A DNA stretch of 64,000 nt, taken from the NCBI GenBank assembly GCA_905331475.1, contig CAJNYU010002403.1:62001-126000 (forward strand), given 5' to 3'. Below are positions 19,601-31,964 of this stretch, piece by piece. Origin of the DNA: Rotaria socialis. Lineage: Eukaryota > Rotifera > Eurotatoria > Philodinida > Philodinidae. The notes under the pieces were generated by a model. It did no database searches. It saw only the letters and a list, made by a program, of their open reading frames with translations, and was not told the origin of the DNA. A program made the translations under genes and the position numbers. Each line of letters begins with the position of its first letter. Position 1 is the first letter of the stretch.

Positions 19601-22600
19601 AATTCACCTTCCTTATCCCAACGATTACGTCGTTTTCCGGACGAAGATTGAAGAGGCGGTGAACTAGAGTGTGATGTTGGTGCAATATATGCGATGTCAT
19701 CTTGTTGATCATTTTTCGACGATAATACTGTAGAAGAATCTTCAATGAATTCATTTTTACTATCATTTGCTGGTGATCGATTACGTGATGATGATAGTGG
19801 TGGTGGTGTCTGAGAACGATGGCGACGATTCGTATGAGATTCATCATGATCATGTTTCGAACGTAAGGGTGAAGCATTATGTTGAGCTAAAAATTTCACA
19901 TTGAGAAAAACATATGAAGAATCAAAATGAAAGATCTATTTACTGTGTTTATCACTTTCATCATGTTTATTATTCGTTGAACGATGATGTTTTGATTCAT
20001 TACGATGTTCACGTCGTTGTCGTGTTGATGGTGATGAATGTCGTTGCTCACGTTCTTTAGGTTCAGCTCGAACAACACTACTATGTATGGATGGTTGTGA
20101 TTGTTGAACTTGCTCTTCACTGTCATCGTCGACATTTTCACGTCGCTTCTCATGACGACGTGAACGTTTGGTTGGCTCCTTTGTTGATTGCTCCTCATTA
20201 TTAGTTGTGGTGTTTTCTTGATCATCGCCCGCATCACCATTTTTCAAAAAAGAACGAGTCCGTTTGGAGCTTTCACGTGTATTAGATTGTTCCGATGTTT
20301 GTGTTATTGTATCTGTATTTTCATTTGAATTCGTTTGCTCGCGTGATTCATTCATCTCAACAAAACGTTTACGTTCTTCAGCTGCGGAACGCCAATGTGG
20401 TGGAGTACGCGATCTTGAACGACTTTTACCAGTATATCTCTAGAATAAAATTAATTTAGAAACTTTTGAAACAATTAAAAAAACTTCATCGTACCATAAT
20501 ACCACGGCCTTTCACTGGTCGGCCATTTGAGTCGACTTTTTTTGCTGAACGATAATTATTTGTTCTAAAAAGTTATAATTTAAACAGATGAACAAGTTTA
20601 TCTTTGCTGTATAATCAAACAGACTTTTATTTTTATTTCAAAAAAAAATGTCTAATACGGCTTATCAATAGTTTTTTCTGATATTTTCATCAAAGAAAAA
20701 CAATCTGTATAATTATTCTAATGTAATATAGAGTTCCGAACTGTAATATAAAGAATAAAAACAGCAACTTCTATTTATCGAGTTTACCTAGTTGAGATAC
20801 ACAAAGCTTACAGAGGTTTCTGTAGAAAATCTGAATCCCGCACGCCAATTTAACAGTAGTATTATACCTGTTCTCCGTATGCCATTAGTTTCTATACTAT
20901 TTCAAACCGAACTATAATAGTGTATGCTAGATGAAAAACAATTTGGGTGTTGACTTATTGCGAGTCTCTGATCAAGAATGATTTTTATTGTTTTCAGCGA
21001 TCGAGACAATACAATATAAAGAATGATAAACCTTATTGAAGAATATTAATATTTTAACGTCAAATAAAATATTTCGATTATGTTTCGTTCAAAATTTTCA
21101 TTCTCTCATTTTCTTCCTACAAAGATGACTCGTTATATGTGCTTCGCAATTAACTCTGAATTATGAATAGGTTCACTGTTGTAATTTAGACAATCTTTGT
21201 TTTGCACATGATAGAAGATTTCTTTCATACCGAGATAATCTTTCGCTTGTTTCATCATTGCTCGTTTTGTCTTTATCATTTATTCCAGAACGTAGAGAAG
21301 ATTTTTTCTCGGATATTTCATCTGCATCGCCAACAGTATCTCGTTTAGATATATCATTGACATTATTATCCATATCATCATTTTTATTTTCGCTTGTTTT
21401 TGTTGCTAAACGTTTTGATTCTCTTTTTCGTCGATGCTTTTCTTTTTTTTTGTTTTTTTTATTATGTTTGGATTTTTTCTTCTTGACATCGTTATCTGAT
21501 ATTGAACTACTTTCATCATCATCGTCATCATCATCGTTTTCTTCTTGATTTTCATTATCACTTTCGTCACCAGTTGAAATTTTACGTTTTTTCGACTTAG
21601 CATTTTCTAAATAAAAAATAATAATAATTCAGAATGTTCTTTTTGTTTTCAAAAAGCACTTGACTTACTTTTTACAACTTCTACTTGACCATGGTGAGAT
21701 ATAACAACTTGTAATTGACCACAATGAGATATAACAACATCTTTTAATGGACGATTGGTATTTGGATCAGTGGGAAGACTCTCAATAGCGGCAACAACTG
21801 ATGCACCAGAAACAACATGACCAAAGATAACATGTTTGCTACAAATAAAAGAAGAAAATTTGTCGATTTTAATTAGAAAATGGTCAATATCAACTAAGAA
21901 AATCATGACCGACTGAAGATTAATTTTATTAGCATTAGAAAAGTAGGGATTATCGTTTAGATGATTTAGCTGACAGGTACTTTATGCTATGCCTGACTGA
22001 AAAAGAAAAGGTAAGTCTATTTTTCTTTGTCTTCTGAGTTATTTCAATTTTTTGATTTAAAAAGAATTTCTAAGTAATTAAATGTTACTCAATCGCTCTT
22101 CAAATGATATTCAGAGACATATTAGCTGATTTACGATCACACTAATGTAGCTTATCTGTTAGTACAAGACTGCTGATTCTCTCACAAAAAGAAAATCATG
22201 AAACTCTAAATACATTCTAATATAATAAATCATAGTGAATGGATAACTATTGGTATGAGAACAAATCAATAATTAATTCTTTTTTTTAGAAACATACCGA
22301 AATTCGCAAAAGATACTTTCTCATACTTATTTGTTCGGTGACTATATATATAGCTATGTATATATATTAGATTCAATAGTCTTGTCTTACTTTAAACAAA
22401 AGACGTGTAAAATCCTAAGGAACAATTGCTACTCATTCCAGTGATGGCACATTCTCCTCTTTCACTCAAATGCTTGACTAGAGCATCTAGTTTATAAGTT
22501 CTTTTAATTAGTTTTACTTATATAGCCTTAACTGCGCAATTCAACTTTTCTTTTTATCTTCGGCTTATAATCATTATAAAATATGAGTTATATTGATGAA

Positions 22601-25204
22601 ACGGATGTTTTATAGAAAATTACAGCCTAGGGAAATTATTTAACATAGCCTATATTGTATTCGATTTGCGCACGAATACACACATAGAGATCAATAAGAA
22701 TAGTGTTCAATGAAAACAACTATACTCATGAATAAGAATTTGTAGCGCTCAACTATTATAAATCGATGAAACTGGTTCACTCGAATTTCTTAGTTTATAC
22801 TATGATTCATGCGAGATACTAGTTTCCTACTTGTTTTGTTTACACAAAGAAACGCAAAAAATTGCCGTTGCACCTACGCATTTTCTTGAGTCATATATGT
22901 GAAGCGCATGAATGGATTCTTCTGAAACTTTTATCAGTAATTAAGGAAGTGCTATAAATTTTAATCAGAGCGGACTCCTCAAAAAGTGTCGTTCAGTAGA
23001 GCGAGAGATATCACGATTCGAGTATCTACCGCTTTTCTAGAATATCAAACAGTCATATTACACTACCACTACTAGGGCAATCGTAGCGCTATGCCCATAG
23101 TATCTAACGAAATACAAATGAGGTCCAACGACACGTCATTGTAAAAACAAACGGAGGATCACGGTGTGTAGAATTGCTAGAAAAAATGGCGATCGAACCA
23201 AATTTTCTAACTATCTCGACAATGACTTGTCTGACCGACTTGAAATTTCGATAGTAGACAGACATCGGCTAGTCGATAAAATTTTGTCCCACGTAAACAA
23301 ATTCTGAAAATACATCTTCAGCATCAAATAGAGGTCAAAATTTGAGAAGGTTGTGTTGCATTTCTTTCCCGCTTTAAAAATCGAGAAGACATCGTATCGA
23401 GCTGAAACTCCGGCTACTGGATCTTGATCCGAAAGGAAGTTCATAGCTTCTCCCACTCTTCTCCAAACACACGTTTTAGGCTAGCACATAATCCATGTAT
23501 ATAGGCAAAGCGATATTAAGCTATTTGAGTGTATCGATGAAGCTAGTGTTTACTGCTTTTTTTGGCTGAAGGAAAAAAAGCTAACTATCGATTACTATAT
23601 TTGTGTGCTCTTGTGTATGTATAATCTATTTATAAAAAAAATACTTTTGATATTCATCATGTCCAGTAGAGTAGCTTTATCAAATACTAACGGCAATTAT
23701 TTTTGCACACCACTGTATATCAACGTTTTCTGTATATAATGGTTCATACCAAGTCGGTTACGATATATCTTGCATTTATTCGGTGTCTATCAAATAAGCT
23801 CACTCTGAGACTGCACTTGTTGACTTCTTTTTTTATATTTCTATTATGTTCATCATTTATTCAAAAAACTTCTTAGGTTTTCTTTATCATATGTCATTTT
23901 AGCATGGCAGCTGAGATTACATTCAGTTGCGTGTTATTAGAATGAATAATGACCTTTTTTCCGGTAGAGTAAAGAGAAAATGCTCGATGTATAATGGAAT
24001 TATGTATCATGTGACATGATACATAGCAGTAGTGTCTTTTTTTCTGTCCGACTATAGTGTAGTAAAAACTAATTCGAAACCATAGGGTATTTTTGATCTT
24101 TTACAAATAAATTTCAGAAATAAAAAATAACCCAGATTATTAAGAAAAATAATCATGTACGAAAAATTATCTTTAACATGGATTGAGAACCTCTCCTCCT
24201 TCGAAAGATTAAAAAAAATTTTCAATAACATCCGTTATTCTCCAGTAGTAAAAAAACATAGAATATTTACCCATCAAGATGAGATGCTTCAGCTGTCGTT
24301 CTAAATATAATTTTTAAAAAGTTATATTTTTAATATTGAATTGAATTCTATATATTTACATGAAAAACTGTGATCCATTTGTGTTTGGACCTCGATTTGC
24401 CATTGATAGAAGATAAGGTCGATCATGTTTCAATTTAAAACTTTCATCTTAAAAATTACGAAAAAAAGAATATTATTCTTGTAAAACTAAAATCTATGAG
24501 CATACCATCAAATGAACCTCCATATATCGATTCACCGCCGGTGCCGTTGCCTGGAATTGAAAGACCACATAGACAGAAAAATTCGATTATTTTATATCAC
24601 AGATCATCTTATTTATTTATCAACACTCGACTAAAAGATATAAAACATAAAGCAAGTGATGGCCTCATATTTATCTTTTGCCTGCCATCACTCGTCATTT
24701 GTGTATATAACACAGAAAAGATGAACCGAAAGTTTTCTTCAAAGTTAATCTTGCTGATCAATGAAATAAAATATGTATACATAGTATTGGATTTAAAAAC
24801 AAAAAAAGGCAAAATCCTCATAATTAAGATAATAATCGAACATACCTTCACTAAAATCGCCTGATTGGATCATCGAATTCTTCACAATACGATGAAACAA
24901 GCATCCTTTATAATACAACTTTTTACACAGTGTGGAGCTACGACCTTTTTCTCCTAGAGAAAAAAAAACGAAACTTCATTTATTTAACACAATCAATCAA
25001 AACAATTTCCGATTACCTGTACATAAACATCGAAAATTTTCACATGTACGTGGACATATATCATTGTATAACTCGAACGTCATTCGACCAACTACAGTAA
25101 AATAGATACCCATGTATAGAAAAGTAAAGGAAGATAATAGAATAAATCTAACCTTCGGTACCATCAATTTTTATGTCGAAAAAACATTTTGTTCTCGACG
25201 TCAT
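16652..25204 (-). CDS. PPIG: SR-type cyclophilin (PPIG / NKTR family), 1195 aa, 18 exons
   Basis: Exons: 25153-25204, 25017-25091, 24846-24953, 24506-24550, 24360-24447, 24271-24300, 21669-21838, 21177-21606, 20495-20564, 19944-20439, 19358-19886, 18600-19033, 18267-18546, 18021-18214, 17657-17961, 16956-17046, 16763-16895, 16652-16709. All phases close (3588 nt). Residues 1-180 are a cyclophilin peptidyl-prolyl isomerase domain: [74 protein letters not shown]. The rest is a long disordered Lys/Asp, Arg/Ser/Asp and Pro-rich tail; [23 protein letters not shown] corresponds to the GRG...TPPHWR block of PPIG. Expected role: nuclear speckle protein that binds SR splicing factors and the RNA polymerase II tail. 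A ten-residue repeat follows the PPIase domain. The gene spans 8.5 kb, including a 2.4-kb intron. Confidence 0.9.
21839..24270. other. 2.4-kb intron of the SR-cyclophilin gene, with one perfect hairpin
   Basis: This intron is about 40 times longer than most introns in the window and splits the PPIase domain between HLDG and KHVIFG. I see no exon in it on either strand. At 24002-24024 there is a perfect 10-bp inverted repeat, ATGTATCATG with a TGA loop and CATGATACAT. The long intron may be an old insertion site, but no terminal repeats were found. Confidence 0.55.
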
Positions 25205-25595
25205 ATCTAGTATATAAGAAATAGGAACTGTATTTCCGGTATAATTTTTTCTCTCTACACAAATCGTAAATATGTTAGAATAGAACAAAACAAAAGAAGA
25301 AAAACAAACAACAACGAGTTCTTTCCCATGTGTCAATATTATTGGCTGAAAATTTTAACCAATTATAAGAACCGTTAATTCAAGTCAAGTTTCTATTGCA
25401 ATTTAAAAAGAGAATTTTTTTCTTACACTAAAAAAGTGACTTAGTTTTTAAATATAAATAAGTTAGAATAGTTTTGTTGCTTAATCGATTGTAGCGACAT
25501 TGTTCAAACAATAGAGCGCGATTGTGAATCCTTTGTATATGTATGCAGAAATACGTATAAATATATTCTTATCTGTAGTTATTCCGAATACAACG

Positions 25596-26077
25596 ATGGG
25601 TGCAACAAGTTCAAATACAAAACATTATTCAAATCAATTCAATTCAAATATTTATAGTACACCACCGAAACTAAACAACAAGAGAACTCATAATCGTGTT
25701 GTTCAACTACAATGCGATCCGCGTTCACCCACCGGTAAATAGAATACGAACATTCTGGAAAATTTGAATAGCATATCTGTTTATTTTTAGATGGTATTAG
25801 TCGAACTCCAATTCAAATTGATAGTCAATTACCGGCTCCATCAGTAAAACTATGTAATCATGTTTTACCTCACATTATTGGTCCAAGCGTAGTTATATCC
25901 GAGGTGAACAATAATGATAATCAAGAAAATGAAATACGTCATCGGTCACAAAAACTTGACATTACTAGAAATAATATTAAACGTATAAGTGATATTGAAC
26001 CAACATTAGATCCAAGTGATGTATTAGCTGCTTTGATGGCAAATAATAATTGTCAATTGCCACCATATCAGTTATGA
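25596..26077 (+). CDS. CDCA3/Tome-1-like small protein, 141 aa
   Basis: Exons 25596-25734 and 25791-26077, joined by a 56-nt intron, phases consistent. The start MGATSSN is myristoylation-like. The key signature is CDPRSPT|DGISRTPIQIDSQ (about residues 40-60, intron at the bar), which matches the DPRSP...GI.RTPI repeat of vertebrate CDCA3 (Tome-1), an F-box-associated trigger of mitotic entry. The vertebrate protein is about twice as long and has two such repeats; here I see one. The C-terminal third (EPTLDPSDVLAALM) has no counterpart I recall. An in-frame ATG at 25524 extends the ORF, but the MGATSS start fits the family better and has an acceptor-like TAG at 25577. Divergent to the cyclophilin gene, with 391 bp between the two start codons. 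Confidence 0.6.
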
Positions 26078-27994
26078 TTTTCTTATTCTTTGTGAATATT
26101 ACAGTTAATGTTACATGTGTTTATTTATATGTAATCGATCTTTCTTTTTTTTCTTTCGGATTATTTGAATTATTTATTTGTATGTCTTTTTTTCTATATA
26201 TTAGTATGTTTTCTTCCTATATTCTCCTATTAATAATAAAATAACTATTATCAAAGTAAAATAGGATCAAAGATGTCCTTGGTTGTTGAAAATAATTTAA
26301 TCATTCAAACATTGACATAGTCAAGTTTATGATATTTAAAAATAAGATGAAGCAAAAATCTTGATCATTGCATTATTTTATATCAAAGCACTATTGACCA
26401 GTATACTGAGCTAAATCAAAAAAAATAGACTCCACTTGGATTGATATTTAGAAAATGATGAAAAAAAAACAATATTTTTTTTATAGACTATCGTTCAAAT
26501 GAAGTACTGTTCGCATAAGAGCTGGTATACTTATTACCAAGATGAAATCTTCGCTTACGTTCTTCTCTAACAATTGATCTAACTGCATCAAAAATGCATG
26601 TTGATATACGTGTAAATTAGAAGTTTGTTGTTATAAATGTCTAGTGCGATCTGCATCTTAAATAGAACTGCAAAATATTTCATATGGGCCTGCAATAACG
26701 AATGCAGCTAATTTTGAAACATTTGATGCGAATATTATTTGTTCAATCGATCAATACTTATCAAAGGATAAATCATTCACACCATTTCTTGTTTCAATAT
26801 CCATAGAGTGGGAATTGACTACCACCATAAATCTATATTGACAAAATCAAATTCAAGAGCTCACGAAAAAGGAAAGGTCTTATAATAATGAATTACTTTT
26901 GAGCTCGGACTCTATCTTCTTTATAGAGATCTCAATTAACTTTAAACATATTCTTAAGACTTCCTGTCCTTAACTTTTCACTGTGAACTTGTTGCAGTTT
27001 TTTACCACAATATCATGGCTTGTTCATCAGAAAAACTTTGCAAACCCACACCCGCTGCCCAACATTCCTATTGGAATGTACAGCTCTAAACCGATGGAAA
27101 ACTTTCTCGGCACAATAACAATATGAATAAATAAATTTTTCCCGAGATATTCATAGCTCATTATGATTGCGATAAAATAAATTGTCTTGATTCAAAAACG
27201 ACTTATCATTTCAAGAACTTTACTGATAAGACATTCTGAAAAATCAATTATAGTTCTCTCCTTAGCACTGACAAAATTAAGAATCGAACTGGTTCTATAA
27301 ATTCAGTAGAGCATACAATTATTTTACTGAAACCCACATTGACGACACAACATTACCATTGAATGCAACAATTCATTAGGGTTTATAAATTTTTTCGCTG
27401 CATGAAATCAATTCCTTTTATCTTCATGATCTGTTTGTGTTGTCACGCATGTACGAATAGCCCATGTATGTAAGTGCAATAGGTATATTTGATTCTGTAC
27501 TAACAGTAACTGATGAAAATAAATGAATTGGTTTTTTCTATCACTAATGCATGCTGAAGTAAATTAGATACATAAACCGACAAACTAAATAGTATAATCA
27601 TTCTGTGTTACGTGAAAATAATAGTCTCGTTCACATGGTCGTTTCTAAATCTTTACAAAATGCTGAAAGGCTTTTGCATTGAACTAATCTATACATTGTA
27701 ACCTATAGTGATATATCCAGTATACCTCTGAGTTAAATACGTGTTGTTTTGACAATATCAAGTGAACTAACAAGGATATTAACGTGTGTCCATTTTATAT
27801 TTCTGCAACAGGGATTTTGTGTTTATTTATTTTTAGTCATGTTTAAAGACTTGAAGTCAACATTTAATGAGATATATATAAAAAAAAAGAAAAGAAGACA
27901 GAAACTGTAACCATAAGAACAACAGCAGTCGATAGATGATTGGTTCGTCAATTTGCTTGTTTGAAATGAGAAAACAATAAGAATAAATTTTGAT
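26078..27994. other. intergenic, no gene seen
   Basis: 1.9 kb between the convergent CDCA3-like gene and UBFD1. Low-complexity AT-rich DNA; no exon with protein-like composition on either strand, no repeat pair or tRNA-like fold noticed. Confidence 0.5.
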
Positions 27995-28987
27995 TTAGTG
28001 ATCTGAAAGAATTTCTCGACGAATTGATTTAACAAATTGTGATGGACACCAATAGATCCAAATGATTGAATTTTCTCTTTAGAAAATAAAAATTATTCAA
28101 AACGTTTTTTCAATAATTAGTAAACAGAAAATCAACTTACGTAGTACCCGTTTGAAATCCAACAATTGAATAACCATCATGACCTTCAATTGGTTCATCA
28201 ACAACATTACGTATATGTGTCATTGGGATTTTTTTTGTTGTTTCCGCTAATGAGGAAAAAAAAGCAAAACATTAAAAAAATTGTTCGCAAGCACATATCT
28301 TCTATTCTTACCCGTATTAATCCATAATTCATCAAGTTCAAGTTTAAATGTTAATCGTGCTTTTTTAGCTGACTGATTTAACATTGACATAAGTAAACCA
28401 TCAATAGACTGAGGCAATGGATCATTTTTATTACGAATACCTATTTGAGCATTATCGGGTTTACCTTAAAGAAAGAATCATATCTATAGCTTTTATCTAT
28501 TATCGATTTTATTTATTTCCTAACCTGCTTTTAATACTTTTTCATGTTTTGTCTGTTTACATAATGGTTCTTTTTTATGTGTTGATACTTGATCATCTGT
28601 TGATTCTTTATGATCAGTAGAGTTAACAGCGCCACGAGTAGTTGATAAAATGTCAGATCTCGTTGCACCAACTAATAATAAGGTTTGCCCATCAGTTATA
28701 TTCAAATCTTTTAATGTTGTTGTCGCATCGTCATGTTTAACACTTGTGATTGATTTATTAACTAATTTCTGTACTTGTGGATCGACATCAGTTAATTTAT
28801 CGATTTTTTCTTTGAGATCTTTCAATGTGTCATATAAATCACATTCAATAGGAAATGTTTGAGTTTTATAACGAATATTGAGTATTATCGGCACTTTGGA
28901 TGTACAATGTTTTAATATTTGTTGATCACCAGCTTCATCAGAAATCAGATTTTCAGAATTACTTTCTATTGATATATCATTATCCAT
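27995..28987 (-). CDS. UBFD1: UBFD1, ubiquitin-like domain protein, 267 aa
   Basis: Exons 28525-28987, 28312-28464, 28141-28246, 27995-28076 (804 nt). A ubiquitin-like domain spans about residues 33-108 (LNIRYKTQTFPIECD, LKDLKEKID, DGQTLLLVGAT). It is followed by KKEPLCKQTKHEKVLKAGKP and the C-terminal UBFD1 domain with KARLTFKLELDELWI, RNVVDEPIEGHDGYSIVGFQ and IYWCPSQFVKSIR. Domain order and the KKEPLC linker are diagnostic of UBFD1, a little-studied protein implicated in NF-kB signalling and ubiquitin binding in mammals. The last acceptor is an AAAG rather than a pyrimidine-rich TAG, so it is the least certain junction, but the phase closes. Start at 28987 is the only plausible ATG. Confidence 0.93.
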
Positions 28988-29483
28988 GTTGAATATTTTT
29001 AAAAGTAAAATTAGTAAGAACTAACAAAGAATTTTAAAGATATACTATTATCTAGAAGAAGAAGAAATAAAAGTGCAGAGAATTCCGCTAATAGGAATAG
29101 TTCTACAAACATAGATACATTCTCTATGGTTGACGTGATAGTATGTATACTCTATATGTATCGATGAAAAAGTGCAAGCGTATTATACGTTATCATCACT
29201 GTTTGATATTCTTTATTGGAAATGAGCCTGCGTAACATAGTATAATTTTCGTTCAAAATGATTAGACCAATAAGTTTTTTATGTGAATAGTGAGAGTACT
29301 TTTATACAACTGCGATGGCTGACCGACCAACCAATCGAATTTTTGGTTAGTTTCGTTGTAAGCGCGATCGAGGGAGTGTCGTTTCGATTGTTGTAGACAT
29401 AGAAAAATAAATAAAATCCTTGCTATTAGTAATAAGTAGTGTTTCAATTTTTTTTAAAATTCTGTCCTATTTCAGAGGATGAA
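28988..29483. promoter_or_regulatory. divergent spacer between UBFD1 and the SH2D4-like gene
   Basis: About 500 bp between divergently transcribed genes, so both promoters should lie here. No clear TATA element stands out. A TTTCAG acceptor ending at 29475 lies 8 nt upstream of the SH2D4 ATG and suggests a 5'-UTR intron or a trans-splice site. Confidence 0.4.
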
Positions 29484-31964
29484 ATGCTTGCTCAGATATT
29501 ACATGATCTATATGTCCCACGAGAATTACTTGATGGTTTACCCGAAGATCAAAAACAATTACTTTTCTGTAAGATGCGTGAAGAACAAGTTCGAAGATAT
29601 TATGCACGAGACGAAGAACAAGACCCAGCGAGTGCACGAAAAATAAGACCAAGTAGAAAATTGTCTGCTGTAATTAATTCATGATCGAAAATTTTCTTTG
29701 TTTTAGTAAATACAAAGAAGAAAACGAAGCAGGTTACATTTCAAATTGATGCTGATGGAAACGAATGTTGTTGGGTTATGGAAGAATCAGAAATATCTAC
29801 GAAAAATATGGATGAACAACTAAATTCAAGGTAGATCTATTTATATCTTACTTTAGTAATCAGTTCAATTTTTTTATCTTGTTTCCATAGAATTCATTCT
29901 GGAAGTATTGCAATCGATCATCAAAATCAATTAAGGTTAGTTCTTTCTGTGAATTAGAATATTTCATTTGAATTTCTATAACCAATATATTTCAATTTTG
30001 TAGAGCTTTTGCTGGTGTTAATTATCCAGTTCCACCTAAATCTGGAACTTACTATACAGTACATCGAGATGAGTAAGTAGTACAATAGATTAACATTTGA
30101 TTGTTATTGTTTAAAAGAAGAATAGAATAGTAAAAAGTCTTAGTTTATTTTATCCCCTATGCTAGATTCGACGTCTTTCTAGACAAAATAAAACGAACAA
30201 CAGTTTATTTTATGTAAGTTTATTCTATTGAAATTCAATATGAGCTATCAGCTTTACTCTTACTTTTTGTTCGAATGCTACAACATAAAGACAAACAAAA
30301 TAATATTATTTTCTATGTATTATAATTTAATAAATCTTTTCTTTCTGTTTTCATAGACGAAAACAAATTGAAGAAATATCAAATAATATACAAGAAGCAC
30401 GTCGCATGTTTGAATGTTTAGAATCAGAAACACGACAACTTGTTTTGGTATAGTTTTATTATTGTCTAAGACCAACAAAAAATTTTAATCAGTTTCTTTT
30501 GTTTTGATTTTTTTCAGAATAAGGAAATTGAAGTTTTACAACAACAACAGCAACAACAACAACAGAAGTCGTATTATGCTATAGAAACTCCTCAAAATGA
30601 GACAGTTGATGAAATATTTTATCGTGAACTTGCAGCACGTGCAAAAAAAGCTGATCAAGAAAGACGCGAAATAGCTAGACGTGCACGAGATAGTTTTCGC
30701 CGAAATTCATCACAATTAAACGTGTGTTTCGACACAGATAATCATACGACAATACTTTTTCAACCGTCACCATTAAATTCATCAAATAAAGCTAATCAAG
30801 CAACTAAAAATGAAAATAAAATTCATATTCAATTGACTGATAAACACACGTCAGCTAATGAGTCAAAACAACAATCACCAATTGAACAAGAACAATGCTC
30901 AGAAGCTATAATCGAACGCCATCGATCGTAAGAACAAAAAAATCTAAATTCTCAATTTTAACATAGAATTAGAACTTGATAGTTGATACGCAATTCAGCA
31001 TGTGTCATCTAACAGAAGAAGAACAGACAAGATTAGTCATTAGTTGACTACTGTAACGTCCAATAAAATGAATTAATCTGTTTGAATTGCCTAGAAAAAT
31101 AATAAGTTAGAAAATCTTTTGAGGCTGGCATTTGAGTTCTGACCTTTTTTTGCTGTTATTCTACGTTGTCGAAATACTTTCTTTAAAAAAATGTTAAAGT
31201 TTCCTTGAAAAAATGCCATTATTGTTGGAGATAAATTTCATGTTGTATAACTTATAGAGACTCTTTATTTTAGTCTATTATTCAGTCGTAACTTGGCAAT
31301 ATCTTGTTTTTTTTTTGTTTAATCTAGTAAACCTATATTACCATTAACACGTGAAGATATTCGTCAATGGTTTTGTACAAGTGAAATTCCCTATGCTACA
31401 TTTCGTTCTTCACGTGGAGAAATCTATCCGTGGTTTCATGGTAAATATTGTTTTATTCCGTATTGTTTTAATGCTTTCTTCTTCTAGGAATTATAAGTCG
31501 ATGTTATGCCGAAGACCTACTACGCGCAAAACCAATTGGAACCTATTTAATACGTATAAATGAAAAAATTTTCGGTTATGCATTATCTTATCGTGCATCG
31601 GATCATTGCCGACATTTACTTATTGAAGTTGTTTCATCAGCTAAACAGCATACCTATAGATTTTTAGGTGGTGCTAAACAGGAATTATTTTTACAATTGA
31701 ATGAGCTTATTGAAAAATATAGTGTATGTTTAAGAATATTTGAATGGACGAAAAGAAAAAAAAAAGTTTACTTTATAAATTTAGAATACTCCAATACGTT
31801 CGAATTCTAAGGATGTTCTTCGTTATCCTTGTGGTCAAACAAATCCTAAAAAACCTGATTATGCTGATTTATTTATTGAAAATTTTGATGATAAACAATA
31901 CGAATCTTTGTACATATCACTTGAAACAACGACATCGTCACCTCATTCCACGACACATCTATAG
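29484..31964 (+). CDS. SH2D4A/B-like SH2 adaptor, 494 aa
   Basis: Ten exons: 29484-29652, 29707-29830, 29891-29935, 30004-30072, 30166-30213, 30357-30447, 30518-30927, 31328-31440, 31488-31723, 31785-31964 (1485 nt). The N-terminus [16 protein letters not shown] and [22 protein letters not shown] match the SH2D4 N-terminal helix. A Gln-rich coiled region (QQQQQQ near residue 190) and a charged [18 protein letters not shown] helix follow. The SH2 domain spans about residues 353-455: [19 protein letters not shown] with the phosphotyrosine-binding Arg, GYALSYR, RHLLIEV, and a closing LRYPCGQ and PDYADLF as in SH2D4A. The domain binds phosphotyrosine ligands in T-cell and EGFR signalling in mammals. 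ATG at 29484 chosen by family alignment; an upstream in-frame ATG at 29439 reads through the acceptor. Confidence 0.86.

Noticed and set aside
18573-20240. Several 100-140-codon alternative-frame ORFs inside the SR-cyclophilin gene
   Set aside because: Off-frame readings of the repetitive RS, Ser and Asp codons; the in-phase exons explain the region completely.
28650-28862. Plus-strand ORF opposite UBFD1
   Set aside because: Antisense shadow of the ubiquitin-like domain exon, which is well supported by family matches.
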